Virus record (IMG/VR): IMGVR_UViG_3300035698_022255
Coordinates: 1 to 58,386 of that record
Direction: 5' to 3' (one strand)
From: a virus
DNA length: 58,386 nt
The notes under the pieces were generated by a model. That model did no database searches, was not told the DNA's origin, and worked only from the letters and a program-made list of their open reading frames with translations. The number at the start of each line of letters is the position of its first letter. The first letter of the stretch is position 1. Positions 55,578-58,386 of the stretch are shown here, in pieces. The position numbers were made by a program, and so were the translations under genes.

Positions 55578-56491
55578 GCGAAGAGCTCTACAAACGGCTT
55601 AGGCCGCAAAGGCTCAAGCAGATTGTAGGAAACGACAATACGGTAGCCGCCCTACGGAACATGCTCTACAATAAGACTCTTCCGCACACGCTTCTATTCC
55701 ACGGTCCGAGCGGCTGTGGGAAGACCACGCTCGCCCGCATTCTTGCACGACGCCTCCGCTGTCACGAGATGGATTTCAAGGAGGTAAATAGCTCCAACTT
55801 CCGTGGCATCGACACCATCCGTTCCATTGCGGATGCCATGCACCTAAGCCCCGTTGGAAAGTGTCGTGTATGGTTGATCGACGAGTGCCACAAGTTGACC
55901 AACGACGCCCAGAACGCGGCGCTCAAGATGCTCGAGGACACACCATCACACGTCTACTTCCTGCTCTGCACGACGGAGCCGGAGAAACTCATCAAACCAA
56001 TCCGAACGAGATGCTGCGAGATGCCAGTAGCGGGCCTGAGTCCTGCTGATCTGGAAAAGCTGCTTGCACGAACGGTCGAGGAGATTGGGCTTGACATTTC
56101 CAGGGACCTGGGGGGCGAACTTGTCGAGGCGTGCCAAGGAAGTCCTCGGACACTGCTTGTAATGCTCGACAAGGTGGCGAACCTGGCACCCGACGAACGA
56201 GAGCAGGCTGTTGCAGAGCAGCTGGCAATCGAGCATGAAGGCATCGACCTTTGCCGGGCATTGATGAAGAAAGCCAGCTGGTCCCAGGTCGCCTCGATCC
56301 TGAAAAATATAAAGGGCGACCCAGAACAGATTCGATGGAACGTGCTCGGCTATGCCCGTGCCGTCCTGCTCAAGAAAGCCGATGCTCACGCCTACTCCAT
56401 CATCCTGGCCTTCGAGCAGCCGTTCTACAATAGCAAGGCTGCCGGCCTTGCTGCGGCATGTTATGAGGCCCTGTATGGCGAGGACGTGTGA
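55574..56491 (+). CDS. Clamp loader ATPase (DnaX/RFC/gp44-like)
   Basis: 305 aa from the ATG at 55574, overlapping the polymerase stop. LYKRLRPQRLKQIVGN, Walker A GPSGCGKTT (residues 44-52), VWLIDECHKLTNDAQNAALKMLEDTPSHVYFLLCTTEPEKLIKPIRTRC (Walker B with DECH, SRC-like arginine finger) are diagnostic. It opens and loads the clamp encoded at 51769. No separate small subunit gene was recognised; the gene may act as a homo-pentamer. Confidence 0.85.
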   Translation: MSEELYKRLRPQRLKQIVGNDNTVAALRNMLYNKTLPHTLLFHGPSGCGKTTLARILARRLRCHEMDFKEVNSSNFRGIDTIRSIADAMHLSPVGKCRVWLIDECHKLTNDAQNAALKMLEDTPSHVYFLLCTTEPEKLIKPIRTRCCEMPVAGLSPADLEKLLARTVEEIGLDISRDLGGELVEACQGSPRTLLVMLDKVANLAPDEREQAVAEQLAIEHEGIDLCRALMKKASWSQVASILKNIKGDPEQIRWNVLGYARAVLLKKADAHAYSIILAFEQPFYNSKAAGLAAACYEALYGEDV

Positions 56492-56509
56492 TGCCCGGGT
56501 GGTAGAGCC

Positions 56510-56518
56510 GATAATATT
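56510..56518 (+). promoter_or_regulatory. AT-rich GATAATATT motif before the UvsY-like gene
   Basis: Third occurrence of the GATAATAAT-type element, 22 bp before the ATG at 56540, in the 48-bp gap after the clamp loader. Compare 46461 and 48633. Possible promoter for the recombination genes. Confidence 0.4.
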
Positions 56519-56539
56519 ATGTAGGGAAAGGAGAGCATA

Positions 56540-57055
56540 ATGGACGTTGAAGAATTCCAGCGTGATAAGCGCATAGACCCCGAAGCCCTGGACGTGGAAT
56601 GCGCACGCCAGGCCGAGGTGTTCTTTCGATGGTCGGAAGAATACATTGCAGCACAGGGCAAGGCTGAACGCCTCAAGCTCAAGCTAGACACGGTTGAGGC
56701 ACGCATGAACATTGCGTGCCGCGAGAAGCCCGAGGAGTTTGGGCTTACGAAAACAACGGAGGCTGCCATCTCGGCAGCTGTAGTTGTCGATGCCCGATAC
56801 CAGAAGGCCTACGTAGGGTGGCTTCGGGCAAAGGGGATGGCAGAGCTGCTCAAGCAAGCCGTCCGGGCAATGGAACAGAAGAAGTCGATGCTCCAGGAGC
56901 TTGTCGTGCTTCACGGCCAGCAATACTTTGCGGGGCCGAGCGTCCCGCGTAACCTTGCGGAGGCGTGGAAGGAACAGCAGATGACACGGGAGAATCGAGT
57001 GGGGGTTGAGCAGAAGAAGCGAACACGTCAAGCAAAACGGAAAGGAGGCGGGTAA
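56540..57055 (+). CDS. UvsY-like recombination mediator
   Basis: 171 aa, GGGAAAGGAGAGCATA ribosome binding site. Helical, with the pattern VEEFQRDKRIDPEALDVECARQAEVFFRWSEEYIAAQGKAERLKLKLDTVEARMNIACREKPEEFGLTKTTEAAI...LKQAVRAMEQKKSMLQELVVLHGQQYFAG, which fits UvsY, the T4 protein that helps load UvsX onto SSB-coated DNA. It is two genes before SSB and recombinase, the right neighbours. Confidence 0.65.
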   Translation: MDVEEFQRDKRIDPEALDVECARQAEVFFRWSEEYIAAQGKAERLKLKLDTVEARMNIACREKPEEFGLTKTTEAAISAAVVVDARYQKAYVGWLRAKGMAELLKQAVRAMEQKKSMLQELVVLHGQQYFAGPSVPRNLAEAWKEQQMTRENRVGVEQKKRTRQAKRKGGG

Positions 57056-57184
57056 TGCGAATTGTCCTGCTGGCCCTAAGCTGGGGAATAGTTGGGCTGG
57101 CAGGTCTGCTCGGACTCTACGTAATGGTACGGTTTCTGACATTCGCAGTTTTACGATCTATTGAACAGTGGAAGGAAAGAGGAC

Positions 57185-58386
<1,202 letters not shown>

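Overview
The window is a complete or nearly complete genome of a tailed dsDNA bacteriophage, linearised inside a low-complexity gene. The first 53 bases (1-53) are identical to the last 53 (58334-58386), and both lie in the same reading frame of one single-stranded-DNA-binding protein gene. The contig therefore closes in frame into a circle of about 58,333 bp. The genome is GC-rich with short gaps, many ATGA/GTGA/TAATG overlaps and strong AGGAGG-type ribosome binding sites, as in a phage of a bacterium with ordinary Shine-Dalgarno initiation. A tape measure protein, a lambda G/GT-type frameshift and a tail tube, with no sheath gene, indicate a siphovirus with a long non-contractile tail. I saw no integrase, excisionase or classical repressor, so a lytic lifestyle is likely. 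I cannot name the host.

Layout. (1) 57185-58386 plus 1-7688, + strand: a T4-like recombination and replication set of gp32-like SSB, RecA/UvsX-like recombinase, 5'-3' exonuclease, PD-(D/E)XK resolvase and an SbcCD/gp46-47 complex whose ATPase is split into two genes. An AT-rich radical-SAM gene looks like a late arrival here. (2) 7698-34324, - strand: the virion block. Read from right to left it holds TerS, TerL, portal, a cassette of sugar/methyl/radical-SAM enzymes (26070-30457), a MuF-metallopeptidase, DUF2213-like protease, decoration and major capsid proteins, connectors, tail tube, chaperones, tape measure, and tail-tip/adhesin proteins with fibronectin- and lectin-like domains. (3) 34325-35035: a 0.7-kb gene-free region with divergent sigma70-like promoters and a highly structured sequence that may be a non-coding RNA. 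(4) 35036-42903, + strand: small early proteins, a MoxR/CobS-like ATPase + unknown + VWA-metallopeptidase triad, a methyltransferase, a sigma-like factor and a SNF2-type helicase. (5) 43108-46327: primase, winged-helix replication protein and DnaB-like helicase. (6) 46489-51908: a 7-deazaguanine DNA-modification operon with queD, queE, a phosphoribosyltransferase-FolE fusion and dpdA, but no queC. (7) 51769-56491: sliding clamp, uracil-glycosylase/exonuclease fusion, family A polymerase without its own exonuclease, and clamp loader, followed by UvsY-like and membrane proteins.

How it works together: the phage appears to carry almost its whole replisome and recombination machinery, probably replaces guanines in its DNA with a 7-deazaguanine, may use its own sigma-like factor on repeated AT-rich motifs, and probably decorates its capsid or another target with glycans or a radical-SAM product. 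No endolysin was recognised. A lipoprotein with an internal membrane segment (7698-8399) is a possible one-piece spanin, and three small membrane proteins are possible holins.
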